Below are positions 8,276 to 17,152 of a DNA stretch of 54,974 nucleotides, one piece after another; positions within the stretch are counted from its first letter, which is position 1, and each line of letters begins with the position of its first letter. The stretch comes from Candidatus Woesearchaeota archaeon (lineage in GTDB: Archaea > Nanobdellota > Nanobdellia > Woesearchaeales > GW2011-AR9): the NCBI GenBank assembly GCA_023265685.1, contig JAHFSP010000001.1:1-54974 (forward strand). The letters are read 5' to 3'. A program made the translations under genes and the position numbers. The notes under the pieces were generated by a model, which was not told where the DNA came from, did no database searches, and saw only the letters and a list, made by a program, of their open reading frames with translations.

Positions 8276-9622
8276 ATGACTTTTGATGTGGTGATTGGGC
8301 GTTCTCGAAAAGAGGTAGAGATGTTTGGTAAGAAAGGAACAATCCTGTTGGCAAAGCAATATGTCAAGATGGGACAGGTGACGTCACTGTCTAACCCCGT
8401 GTATTTAGATGTAGCAGGGGCGCATGTGGTTTTTTTAGTGGGCAAGAGAGGCTCCGGAAAGTCCTACACGCTGGGATCGATTGCGGAAGGTTTGGCAGAT
8501 CTTGAACCGGAGATTAAACAGAATCTTTCGATTGTTCTTATTGATACGATGGGGATTTATTGGACGATGAAGTATCCTAACTATCAAGATAGTGAGCTGG
8601 TGAAACAATGGGGATTAGAACCAAAAGCGCTTGATGTTAAAATTTATACGCCCTCTGGTTTTTTCTATAAGTATCAAGATGAAGGAATTCCTACTGATTT
8701 TCCGTTTACGATTCGTCCGCTTGATGTTGAGCCTAACGATTGGTGTAGTGTGTTTAATACTGATCCTAACTCTTCGATTGGTGTTCTGATTACAAAGTTG
8801 GTACAGCGTTTTAAAAAAGAGGAAGAAAGTTATGATTTAGATGAATTTCTTGATGCCGTTCGTGGAGATGAAGAGAGCGATACTGTTACAAAGAGTGTAG
8901 TGATTAATCAGTTTGAGAAAGCAAAAGGGTGGGAGATTTTTACAAAAGAAGCAACACCCCTTAAAGATTTGATTGCTCCAGGTCAAGTTACGATTCTTGA
9001 TGTCAGCCCCTATGCAACGATGTCATCAGGCTGGGAGATTAAAGCACTGGTGGTAGGAATTTTATGTCGAACGTTATTTCAACAACGTATGTTGGCGCGT
9101 AAGACAGAAGAGTTCAAATCACTTGATGCCTCGATGCATTATTTTTCTAAGGATGTTGAAGAAAAATTGGGAGAACCTCTGGTATGGGTAGCGCTTGATG
9201 AAGCTCACGAATTTTTGCCGCATGATGGCAAGACTGCAGCGTCAGATGCGTTGATTACAATTTTACGTGAAGGACGTCAACCAGGCATTTCATTAATTTT
9301 AGCAACGCAGCAGCCGGCGAAAATCCACACTGATGTGATGACTCAGGCAGATACAGTTATTGCGCATCGTTTGACGGCAAAGATTGATGTTGATGCGTTA
9401 GGGCAAATTATGCAAAGTTATATGCGTACAGGTCTTGATGGAGAACTTAACATTTTGCCTCATGTGAAAGGTGCTGCGGTTATTTTTGATGATGCGAATG
9501 AACGTCTCTTTCCTGTGCAGATGCGACCACGTTTCACGTGGCATGGGGGAAGCTCACCTAGCGCGATTCATGAGAAAAAAGAAGACTTTGAGAGGAAGTT
9601 GAAGAGTTTGAAAGATTTTTGA
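8276..9622 (+). CDS. HerA/FtsK-like ATPase (DUF87 family)
   Basis: 448 residues. The N-terminus (GTILLAKQYVKMGQ…LSNPVYLDVAGAHVVFLVG) is the HAS-barrel-like entry of HerA-type ATPases. Walker A is GKRGSGKS (56-63) and Walker B is LVWVALDEAHEFLP (~300); ILATQQPAKI (~345) is the sensor segment. These hexameric motor ATPases move DNA, classically with NurA in end resection, but no NurA lies nearby, and many archaea carry several paralogues of unknown role. A TATA-like CCTTATAAC is centred 26 nt upstream of the ATG, so the message is likely leaderless and independent of the toxin locus. The assignment to the superfamily is sure; the exact role is not. Confidence 0.85.
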   Translation: MTFDVVIGRSRKEVEMFGKKGTILLAKQYVKMGQVTSLSNPVYLDVAGAHVVFLVGKRGSGKSYTLGSIAEGLADLEPEIKQNLSIVLIDTMGIYWTMKYPNYQDSELVKQWGLEPKALDVKIYTPSGFFYKYQDEGIPTDFPFTIRPLDVEPNDWCSVFNTDPNSSIGVLITKLVQRFKKEEESYDLDEFLDAVRGDEESDTVTKSVVINQFEKAKGWEIFTKEATPLKDLIAPGQVTILDVSPYATMSSGWEIKALVVGILCRTLFQQRMLARKTEEFKSLDASMHYFSKDVEEKLGEPLVWVALDEAHEFLPHDGKTAASDALITILREGRQPGISLILATQQPAKIHTDVMTQADTVIAHRLTAKIDVDALGQIMQSYMRTGLDGELNILPHVKGAAVIFDDANERLFPVQMRPRFTWHGGSSPSAIHEKKEDFERKLKSLKDF

Positions 9623-9734
9623 AGAAAAGATTTTTAGGATGGTTTGTGTGTGGTTGGAATGTGGTAGATTTAATATTTTTTAATGTGATAGAATTACAAT
9701 AACCTATAAATAATAACAGTTATTTTACCTCATA

Positions 9735-10376
9735 ATGGCTACTTCCACTAAAACTGTTGTTGCAAAGTACGTGTTTCTGGATATTGTAGGATTTTCAGAA
9801 GGAAGAACAGTTGAAGCACAAACAGATATTATTGGCGTGCTTAACGATATTGTACGAAAAGCCCTTCATGACCTCAAAATTGTTGAAAAATCACGAATTT
9901 TGCTTCCGACTGGTGATGGGTTGTGTATTGCACTTTTAGATATCACTGATCCGTATGATATGCATGTTCAAGTTGCACTTAAAATTTTGGAGCTGCTTCA
10001 TGCTTATGATCTTAAACAGGAAGACGTTATGCGTAAATTTTCTATTCGTATCGGTGTGAATGAAAATACCGATAATTTAGTTACCGATGTTAATGGAAAT
10101 CGTAACGTTGCTGGTGCAGGAATTACCCTTGCACAACGAATTATGGATCAAGCAGAAGGTGGAAATATTTTCATTGGTCAGACGGTGTATAACCATCTTA
10201 ATCAACGGGAAAAATATGTTTCAAAATTTAAACGGTTTGTTGTTCCTGCAAAACATGGTCGTCAGATTGAGGTTTATTTGTATGTCGATTCGAGTGTGGC
10301 GTGTTTAAATTCTCAGGAGCCGAAATCAGTGGGTAACTGGTATCAGAAATTTTTATCGACGGTTCATCTGAAATAG
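9735..10376 (+). CDS. Stand-alone class III nucleotidyl cyclase-like domain protein
   Basis: 213 residues, soluble. The class III adenylate/guanylate cyclase homology domain spans ~10-190: FLDIVGFS with metal-binding Asp16, TGDGLCIAL with Asp61, and the dimer-interface segment AGITLAQRIMDQAEGGNIFIG (~125-145). The Arg of the usual VNxAAR motif is present (AQR), but the Asn is replaced by Thr, and the usual base-selecting Lys and Asp/Cys positions are not recognisable. Substrate and even activity are therefore uncertain. No sensor, membrane or receptor domain is fused. A TATA box (CCTATAAAT) is centred 27 nt before the ATG. The neighbours (HerA, NAD kinase) do not reveal an effector. Confidence 0.8.
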   Translation: MATSTKTVVAKYVFLDIVGFSEGRTVEAQTDIIGVLNDIVRKALHDLKIVEKSRILLPTGDGLCIALLDITDPYDMHVQVALKILELLHAYDLKQEDVMRKFSIRIGVNENTDNLVTDVNGNRNVAGAGITLAQRIMDQAEGGNIFIGQTVYNHLNQREKYVSKFKRFVVPAKHGRQIEVYLYVDSSVACLNSQEPKSVGNWYQKFLSTVHLK

Positions 10377-10431
10377 ACTTCTGGTTGAGAGTAAATTTGG
10401 ATATTTTTGATTATTTGAATTCTTACAACGT

Positions 10432-11334
10432 TTAAATTTTTACAACCCACAACCCCTCTTTAGTTGATGAACTGATAGTAAGAATGTGACGTTTGTTGTC
10501 AGTATGATAGCGCCCTTCACGTCGAGAATCAAATGAAATAAATCCTTCTTGTCCGCCCCATTCAAGAGTTGTCGTTGAAGAAGAAGGAATGATCATTTGT
10601 GAAAAAGTAAGAGAGTGAGTTGGATTAGGTTCGCGAATGAGTACACCGATACCTAACGATTTTTCAAATGGTTTTCCACCCGCGTTGGTGTACCAGCCGG
10701 TTGAGCCTCGAGATGTGCAGATAATAGCACCTGAGGAGAGAACGATTTGAGATTGATTTGCTCTTTGAGATTGATTTACTTTTTGGACTTTTTGGTTTTG
10801 TATTGTGATTTTGAACTCTAACGTTTTATCTTGTTCGGTTGGACCGAAGAAAATTTCATTGAGAGCTGATGAGGGAAGAGGTTTTTGATCGAGAGTGGCG
10901 ATAAGTCGAGGGAAACGAATGAGGCTGAATTTTAAAGAGCAATTTTTCAATGCGTTGAAGAGTTGAGGTATTTTGGTAACAGTTGTCGAGAGTAAAGCAC
11001 CTCTGCTTCCAGCGATGACCGGATGAGAATTTATACCTAAGATTGGCGTGTCTTTAGTATAATGAGCAGTAGTAAGAAATGTTCCGTCGCCACCTAACGT
11101 CAAGACAAGATCATACTTTTTGCAGACTAATTGAGTTAGATCTTGGTCGGCAATAAAAGTAATATTAAGATTATATTTGATGGCTTGTTGCTTCGCTTTT
11201 TCAATGGCATGTTGATGATAGAGATGTTCTTTATGAAGCCGATCGCGTTTGAATTTTGGAAGTGAAGCAGGCGTGATAGGGCAGGTTTGGTAACACGTGG
11301 TTTTGGTGACGCAGAGAATCTTTTTGAATTGCAT
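10432..11334 (-). CDS. nadK: NAD kinase
   Basis: 300 residues, soluble. NAD kinase phosphorylates NAD+ to NADP+. The hallmark GGDGT (LVLTLGGDGTFL, ~95) and the conserved ALNEIFFG-type NE segment (~178) are present, with the SRGSTGW-type glycine-rich region (~220, GSTGWYTNAGG) that binds NAD. The N-terminal ~85 residues are the usual Rossmann-like half. It is convergent with the cyclase gene, 56 nt apart. Odd points are a small K/Q/N-rich insertion (KVQKVNQSQRANQSQ) and a Cys-rich start (CVTKTTCYQTC). Confidence 0.85.
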   Translation of the reverse strand: MQFKKILCVTKTTCYQTCPITPASLPKFKRDRLHKEHLYHQHAIEKAKQQAIKYNLNITFIADQDLTQLVCKKYDLVLTLGGDGTFLTTAHYTKDTPILGINSHPVIAGSRGALLSTTVTKIPQLFNALKNCSLKFSLIRFPRLIATLDQKPLPSSALNEIFFGPTEQDKTLEFKITIQNQKVQKVNQSQRANQSQIVLSSGAIICTSRGSTGWYTNAGGKPFEKSLGIGVLIREPNPTHSLTFSQMIIPSSSTTTLEWGGQEGFISFDSRREGRYHTDNKRHILTISSSTKEGLWVVKI

Positions 11335-11403
11335 GGTGGGAGAGAAGAGATTAGTATTGATATGGTTTACGGTTTGATAGATTTACGGTTATACTTTTGG
11401 TAG

Positions 11404-13863
11404 TTAAGAAGATGATTCGGTTGGATTGGGCGGCACTTGAGCCAGAAGTTCTACACGATGGTTCATGAAATAGTGGAAGACCCTGTTGAAGAGTTGTGAG
11501 AAATCTGTTTTGAGTATACTTCTTTTTGCTTCGTCTGGAGGGATAATTCCTATTGTTCGTGCTTGGTAAATATCCTCAGATTTAATTCCGAACAATTCTT
11601 CAATGGTTTCAAATTTAGCGATAGGTCCTTTTCCTAGGCTCATTAATTGAAAATAAAGTACAGCACTTGCAGGCATGGAAGAGAGTGAGGCGCCTGCACA
11701 TTCTGGACCAATTTCATGATAACGGGTAAGATTATTACGGTATGATGTTAAGATACCTCGTCGGGGATTATCTGTATCCAATTGATTTTGTGTCGTTGCG
11801 AGATATGGAGTTTCATCATAATCATACAGATTAAAACGAGTATTCCAAGGGAAATTATGTGTTTCTTCTGCTCCTCGAGGTGCCAGAAGAACTTGATCAG
11901 GAGCTTCGTACCAGCCTGCGTGTACAAGATATTTGGTGAATTTGCCGACGAGATTTAGGAGGAGTTCTTCTTGAGGCGAGATGGTTTTTTGAGGAGGAGA
12001 AATGGTTCTTTTAATAGATGACTCGTGGGGATTGCTTTGCGTAATCTCTTGAAACATTTCTTGATGGTGATCGCGATAGAGTGGATAGACCTTGATGAGA
12101 AGATCGCGTAGCGATGGCAATGTGATTTTACCAGTGCCTGTTAGTCTAAGTTTATGTTGCCCTAGTGCTTCTGATACGAGTTCGTCACTCCATCCCACAT
12201 AAGATTCTATTTGTATTTTATCTACAAACTTTTCTTTCCCAAAACTGAGGTGAAGAAATTTGATTAATGACGCAGGATACTGATAATTAACGCTAAAATT
12301 AGATCTAGGAGTGAACTGATTAAATCCTTCATTTAGTAATTTTATATAGGTTACTCCTAATGCAGTCATTCCTATATCTACAGATGTAAAATAAGGAGGT
12401 CCTTTTTGTTTCCGTCTTGCTAAGTGGTTTTCACTTAGTGCCATGAGTGTTCTCTCTTTGGGGTTATTCGCCATAAGCATTCGATCGTGAGCAACGAATT
12501 TGGAATGATCTGCGTCATAGCCTACTCTTATTTCTTGAGCGGTGTATTCTCCTTTGGAGACTAAATGAGCAACGAGTGATTGGGTTAATTTATAGAGAAG
12601 ATCACGAGGAGGTGAATGGGATAATGTTGGTGATGATAGAGATAGTGGAGAGAGGGGCGTTGGTTCTGCTGAAACGATTGCGTCGAGTTTTGAAGAAGAA
12701 TTTGCGGTTGCGGTGGGAGTAGGATTTGTAACAAGAGGGGGTTCGACGAAAGTAGGAACTTCTGGCCCCATGATGATATTTTCTGATGTTGATTCGGAAT
12801 TAACTGATAAAGGGGCTGTGAGAGAATGAGTAGTGAGAGAATAGGTTGTGAGGGAATGGACCGTGGCACTTCCTGATTCTAATTGTAAACTTAGTATTTC
12901 GTTTAAAGTTGTGAGCTTTTCTACCTGTGCACCTAAATCTGCAACCTTTTGTTCAAGAGATGTTTGGGCAAGAAGGGCGGCAGTGTGGTCTAATCGGAGA
13001 GCATAGTGCACCATTTGTAAATCGCCGTAGGCTTTTTCTATAGATCTCAATCTTTCTAAATAATGAGTTAATGGCTCATTTTTCTGAATGATTTCTCTTT
13101 CTAAAGATGTGACGCGTGTTAGATATTCTTCCTGTTGACGGTTTAAAGTGGCTCTTTCTCTTAGAAGACCTTCTCTTTGCATTCTTACTTCTTGAAGTGC
13201 TGTTTCTAGCTGACTTACTCTTGCATCGTTATTTCTTACACCATTGCGCGATGGGTTTTGCAGTTCTCTTTGAGCCTGTTCGTATAATCCCTTAAATCGT
13301 TTCACCTCATTACCTGTTACATCAAGACGCCCTTCTAATTCTCTTATTCGTCGATGTAGATGATCCAACTTTGCATCTTCTCTTTCTAGAGGAGTATTAG
13401 CATGTTCGAATGCTCCTGTGTATCTTTCAATGATACTGTCAAGCTGGGTGTTACGTGCTTCATAATCTCCTCTGTAGATTCTGGTAAGAGCAGTGAATGG
13501 CCTTTCAAATTGGAGACGGGCAATATCAGCAGTGAGATCATCATTAAGTAAGTCCTGGAAGTCATTTAATCTACCTTCAATGATACCCTCACTTAATACC
13601 AACGAAAGATCACCGGCAATAGAGAGAACATAGGGTGATTGAAAAAGAGATAAACGTAAAGTGTTAACAAGAGAAGGTTCTCCAATGTGGAGATGGATAG
13701 GAGAAGATTCGAGTCTAAGTTCCCCATTACAAAAAGCTGGCAGAGGCATAACTGCTTTGTAAAGTGTCCCCTGCGCCGGTTGTCGTGTTACCCTACCCAT
13801 ATCAATAGCAAGAAACCGTGTTTGATCAAGTAAGAGAGTAGTGATTGGGTCTGTTGCCTGCAT
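11404..13863 (-). CDS. Coiled-coil protein with duplicated C-terminal domain, downstream of the sigma-like gene
   Basis: 819 residues; family not recognised. Visible parts: an N-terminal ~110-residue beta-rich domain; a long heptad-rich coiled coil (~155-335, many LE/RE/QE); a Ser/Thr/Pro linker (~335-420) with the mini-repeat HSLTTYSLTTHSLT; then two related ~170-residue domains, 421-600 and 632-800. The repeats align at LLYKLTQSLVAHLVSKG/LLLNLVGKFTKYLVHAG, NNPKERTLM/DNPRRGILT and the following GxP…LxxMxASAVLYFQLM-type helix. A TAGGAGA ribosome site precedes the ATG, and the gene starts 51 nt after the sigma-like gene on the same strand, so cotranslation as one operon is likely. There is no signal peptide or membrane segment. 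It may be a structural or regulatory partner of the sigma-like protein; that is inference from position only. Confidence 0.8.
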   Translation of the reverse strand: MQATDPITTLLLDQTRFLAIDMGRVTRQPAQGTLYKAVMPLPAFCNGELRLESSPIHLHIGEPSLVNTLRLSLFQSPYVLSIAGDLSLVLSEGIIEGRLNDFQDLLNDDLTADIARLQFERPFTALTRIYRGDYEARNTQLDSIIERYTGAFEHANTPLEREDAKLDHLHRRIRELEGRLDVTGNEVKRFKGLYEQAQRELQNPSRNGVRNNDARVSQLETALQEVRMQREGLLRERATLNRQQEEYLTRVTSLEREIIQKNEPLTHYLERLRSIEKAYGDLQMVHYALRLDHTAALLAQTSLEQKVADLGAQVEKLTTLNEILSLQLESGSATVHSLTTYSLTTHSLTAPLSVNSESTSENIIMGPEVPTFVEPPLVTNPTPTATANSSSKLDAIVSAEPTPLSPLSLSSPTLSHSPPRDLLYKLTQSLVAHLVSKGEYTAQEIRVGYDADHSKFVAHDRMLMANNPKERTLMALSENHLARRKQKGPPYFTSVDIGMTALGVTYIKLLNEGFNQFTPRSNFSVNYQYPASLIKFLHLSFGKEKFVDKIQIESYVGWSDELVSEALGQHKLRLTGTGKITLPSLRDLLIKVYPLYRDHHQEMFQEITQSNPHESSIKRTISPPQKTISPQEELLLNLVGKFTKYLVHAGWYEAPDQVLLAPRGAEETHNFPWNTRFNLYDYDETPYLATTQNQLDTDNPRRGILTSYRNNLTRYHEIGPECAGASLSSMPASAVLYFQLMSLGKGPIAKFETIEELFGIKSEDIYQARTIGIIPPDEAKRSILKTDFSQLFNRVFHYFMNHRVELLAQVPPNPTESSS

Positions 13864-13914
13864 AATAGTTTTCTCCTATAATGAGTTTATATTGATTGAG
13901 ATAGTAGAATATAC

Positions 13915-16089
13915 TCATTGGTCATCATCTTTTTTTAATCTATGTTGTCTTCGTAGTGTTCTCTCTGCTCTGTTTTGGATCTGTCGAATACGTTCTCGAG
14001 TGAGATCAAATATCTGCCCCACTTCTTCTAGTGTATGTTCTTCTCCGTTTCTTCCATAACGTAATTCAAGAATTTCTTTTTCACGAGGACTAAGAAGGTT
14101 ACCCATAACCTGGTCAAAATCAGTCTGGTTTCTTTCTGCTTGATTTTCAGGGTCTTCAATAACTCCTGCAAATCCATCTCTGCCTTGATCACCACGAATG
14201 AATTCTCCCAGAGTACTATCGCCGTCTACTCCTATCGTGTTCTCAAATGAGATTGGCTGATTAGCACTAAGAACAATTCCATCATATACTGTCTTCGTGA
14301 TTTTAAGAGCGCCCATTACTTCTGGAGGTGTTGGTTCGCAACCGTGCTCTTCTTTATAGTTTCTTAAAAATTTGAAATACTGTGTTGATATTTCGCTTAG
14401 GTGAACAGGTATACGAATAGTTCTTGCCGTATCAGCAATCGCTCTGGTTATTGATTGACGTATCCACCACGACCCATACGTGCTAAATTTATATCCTCGT
14501 TGAGGTTCAAACATTTCTACTGCTTTTCGTAAGCCTAATGTTCCTTCTTGGATCACATCAAGAAACTGCAAGCCTCGATACGCATATCTTTTTGCAATTG
14601 AGACTACAAGACGTAGATTAAATTCTTGGAAAAAATCGCGAATACAAGTATAGGCTTGATCCACTTGTGCATAGAGATTAATAGTACGACCAATTAGTGG
14701 ATCGGAAGGTTGGACTGCATAATAATTCAGAGCTTCTTTGAAGAGGAGATTTTGTGAATTTTCATGGAAATTTAAATCTGAGAACGCTTTTCGATACGGT
14801 TGGTTATGAGAAGAATCACCAAGAGCTGTTTCAAGTGACCAGCTGGACTGTGCCAGATTGCGTGTGGTGAGAAATTGGTGAAGTAGACCGTGGTAATCTT
14901 TTTTTAATCCTGATTTTGGTGATGTTTGGAGAGTTTCTTCTAGATCAGACTCAGGGTGATCAAATCCATTGATATCTTCACTACATTGCATTTCTTCATA
15001 TTTTTCTTTTTTAAAATAGTGTTTAATGGGAAAAGAATCTTCATTCAAACCTTCTTCAAGATGTCTTAACATAACTCCTGTATCATCATCAGGTGCGATT
15101 CTGCTAAGATAATCAAGAACGACGGCTTCTCGTATTTCTTCCCGGATATGGCGAAGTGATCCCATCATCGTTGCAAGGCTGTACTCTTCTTCTCGTTGAA
15201 GAATAGTGCGGCGTAAAGATGATAAAAAAATACGTACAATATCTTTCCCCCCGCTAGGATCATCATCAGAGGTTCTTGGAGAAGTTTTAGATTCTTTTAG
15301 ATCTGTTAGAGTTGTAGGTTTACTATCTCCTAAAATTTCTTCAAATTCTACGAGTTCACCATTTCCTCTAGCTTCTTCGCGTTCATCTACCCAGACTTCA
15401 CCCATGACCCTATTTTGGGTAGGATTCTCGTATTTTTCTGCTGTTGGTTTAAGTTTGGTCTGAGTTTTTCTTTTGTGAGGAACTTCGTTTTTATCCCTTA
15501 TCATTATTTCATCGCGTAGCGTTCTAAAACTTTGACGTATTACTTCGAGTTTTTTTTCGTAAGGTTTGAATACGCCAGGAGATCTTTCTTGTCCATATTG
15601 ATCATACGTTCGCACTTTACTAATGAGCGTTTCAAGAGGTGTGTTCTCAAGAAAGTAACGATCAAAGTTGTGCGAATGATCCAATTTTGTTTCAACACAG
15701 ACTTTTTTATTACTTGGAAGACGAAAATAGTGGAATACTAACTCTGGCACAAAATGAGATGAGAGATGGTAACTAACACATAACTTAGTACCTTCGAGAG
15801 AATCAAGATTTCCATCAAGAATACATGCTCGATAAAAATTATCTGCTTCGAAAATAATAGCTGATTCTGTACCTACTTTTTTGAGGGATACTTGAGGATT
15901 AACATAACGTAGAGCAGAAGGAGTACTCGCATCAAAAAGGACTAACTGAATTGAGTCATCAAGATCTAAGAGGAACCGTTGATCTTTTACTATGTTAGCA
16001 TATAATGGTCCAAGCCGATTGCCTCGCCAACGGTTGGTGTTATCATACCCAAGATGATAAGGGGGGATAGGCAACTCTTGTGCAGACAT
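13915..16089 (-). CDS. Bacterial-type sigma-70 family protein with a novel N-terminal domain
   Basis: 724 residues. Regions in order: an unrecognised ~280-residue N-terminal domain plus acidic linker; region 1.2 (~283-325, DIVRIFLSS…[11 protein letters not shown]); a long non-conserved spacer (~330-480); region 2 (~484-555) with [12 protein letters not shown] and [15 protein letters not shown], the -10-binding and melting part; region 3.0-3.1 (~554-610, [15 protein letters not shown]); region 3.2 finger (~611-634, [20 protein letters not shown]); region 4 (~661-715, [14 protein letters not shown] and [19 protein letters not shown]), the -35 helix-turn-helix. All core-binding and DNA-binding regions appear intact, like a primary sigma. 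In bacteria it would direct promoter recognition; an archaeal polymerase normally uses TBP/TFB. A TATA-like CTTTAAAAAC is centred ~26 nt upstream, so the gene itself has an archaeal-style promoter. Confidence 0.92.
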   Translation of the reverse strand: MSAQELPIPPYHLGYDNTNRWRGNRLGPLYANIVKDQRFLLDLDDSIQLVLFDASTPSALRYVNPQVSLKKVGTESAIIFEADNFYRACILDGNLDSLEGTKLCVSYHLSSHFVPELVFHYFRLPSNKKVCVETKLDHSHNFDRYFLENTPLETLISKVRTYDQYGQERSPGVFKPYEKKLEVIRQSFRTLRDEIMIRDKNEVPHKRKTQTKLKPTAEKYENPTQNRVMGEVWVDEREEARGNGELVEFEEILGDSKPTTLTDLKESKTSPRTSDDDPSGGKDIVRIFLSSLRRTILQREEEYSLATMMGSLRHIREEIREAVVLDYLSRIAPDDDTGVMLRHLEEGLNEDSFPIKHYFKKEKYEEMQCSEDINGFDHPESDLEETLQTSPKSGLKKDYHGLLHQFLTTRNLAQSSWSLETALGDSSHNQPYRKAFSDLNFHENSQNLLFKEALNYYAVQPSDPLIGRTINLYAQVDQAYTCIRDFFQEFNLRLVVSIAKRYAYRGLQFLDVIQEGTLGLRKAVEMFEPQRGYKFSTYGSWWIRQSITRAIADTARTIRIPVHLSEISTQYFKFLRNYKEEHGCEPTPPEVMGALKITKTVYDGIVLSANQPISFENTIGVDGDSTLGEFIRGDQGRDGFAGVIEDPENQAERNQTDFDQVMGNLLSPREKEILELRYGRNGEEHTLEEVGQIFDLTRERIRQIQNRAERTLRRQHRLKKDDDQ

Positions 16090-16109
16090 AGGTGTGAGAT
16101 GAGTTTTTT

Positions 16110-16119
16110 GTTTTTAAAG
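16110..16119 (-). promoter_or_regulatory. TATA-like box of the sigma-like gene
   Basis: On the minus strand CTTTAAAAAC is centred ~26 nt before the ATG at 16089, the spacing seen before other leaderless genes in this window. It suggests transcription by the ordinary TBP/TFB system. Confidence 0.5.
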
Positions 16120-16190
16120 ATGTAGATTATAGAAGCGATATTATTACTAAAGAGAGATTTGAAGAAATGGTTTAAACAGACTTTAGCGTT

Positions 16191-17039
16191 TTAAAATTTC
16201 ATCTTTTCAAGGCGCTCTACACGCTGCTGAGTTGAAGGGTGAGTGCTCAGTAACGACAGGAATTTTTTTGCAGTAAGTGGATTGTGGATAAAAAGATGAG
16301 CTGTTGCAGTGGTTGCACCGGTCTGATGGAAAGGGTGGTCATGAACGTTTTTCTCAATTTTATGAAGGGCTGATGCCAGGGGTTTACCATCACCCATAAT
16401 ATGGGCACCAGTTTTATCTGCTTCAAATTCTCGACTACGTGAGATTGCCAGTTGAATGAGCATCGCAATGATGGGCGTTAGAATGGATAAAACTAAAATT
16501 TCGATCATGTTGGAATTATCGCGGTTGTTTCCGCCGCCCATCAACGCACCCCAACGAGCAGCCATGGCAATGAATGAGATTGCACCAGCAATGGTGGCCG
16601 CAACTGTAGAGATGAGAATGTCACGATTTTTAACATGACCTATTTCGTGGGCTAAGACGCCTTTAAGTTCTTCTTTGGTGAGGAGTTGCATAATCCCAGT
16701 TGTCACAGCGACAACACCATGTTGCGGATTACGACCAGTTGCAAAGGCATTGGCTTGTGTTGTTTCAATGATGTAGACTTTAGGCATAGGAATTTCTGCC
16801 TTCGTCGCAATATTGTGAATCATTTCATACAGATGAGCATGTTCTTTTTTGTCGGCTGGTTTTGCTTTATACATCCAGAGGACAATTTTGGCAGAGAACC
16901 AATAGGTTACAAAATTCATGAGAAGAGCGATGACTAGTGCGATGGTAAGCCCCATTATTCCCCCAAGCAGATTACCTAGTAAAAGAATTATTCCTGTGAG
17001 AAGCCCAAGCAAGAGGACAGTTTTGAGTTGATTATTCAT
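16191..17039 (-). CDS. htpX: HtpX-type membrane metalloprotease
   Basis: 282 residues from the Met at 17039, chosen because MNNQLKTVLLLGLLTG starts the usual N-terminal hydrophobic hairpin; the frame extends 14 codons upstream. The M48 zinc site is LAHEIGHVKNRD (HExxH). A third ligand Glu follows in SREFEADKTGAHI, and further membrane segments lie between them (~30-55, ~150-210). HtpX degrades damaged membrane proteins, with its active site facing the cytoplasm. It lies 101 nt upstream of the sigma-like gene on the same strand; that gene has its own promoter signal, so an operon is not certain. Confidence 0.93.
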   Translation of the reverse strand: MNNQLKTVLLLGLLTGIILLLGNLLGGIMGLTIALVIALLMNFVTYWFSAKIVLWMYKAKPADKKEHAHLYEMIHNIATKAEIPMPKVYIIETTQANAFATGRNPQHGVVAVTTGIMQLLTKEELKGVLAHEIGHVKNRDILISTVAATIAGAISFIAMAARWGALMGGGNNRDNSNMIEILVLSILTPIIAMLIQLAISRSREFEADKTGAHIMGDGKPLASALHKIEKNVHDHPFHQTGATTATAHLFIHNPLTAKKFLSLLSTHPSTQQRVERLEKMKF

Positions 17040-17108
17040 AATAAGAAGTAAGAGGTTAGCGTCTTTAAAAAGCTTATGCAAGGAAAGGATGAGACCCTGT
17101 TTGAGAGG

Positions 17109-17124
17109 TTTTTTTTTTTTTTTT
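17109..17124 (+). repeat. T16 homopolymer (A16 on the minus strand)
   Basis: An uninterrupted run of 16 T lies between htpX and the ACT-domain gene. Relative to these minus-strand genes it is an A-run, so it is not an oligo-T terminator for them. It is prone to slippage and to sequencing error. Confidence 0.9.
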
Positions 17125-17152
17125 GGAGATTACTTACCCTATTTTTTTGTCC

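Noticed and set aside
9735..11334. A Pycsar-type defence pair
   Set aside because: The neighbour is a NAD kinase on the opposite strand; no cyclic-nucleotide-binding effector is adjacent.
16126..16131. A bacterial -10-like TATAAT upstream of the sigma-like gene
   Set aside because: No -35-like hexamer lies at the right distance (CTCTTT there), and an archaeal TATA-like box with leaderless spacing fits better.
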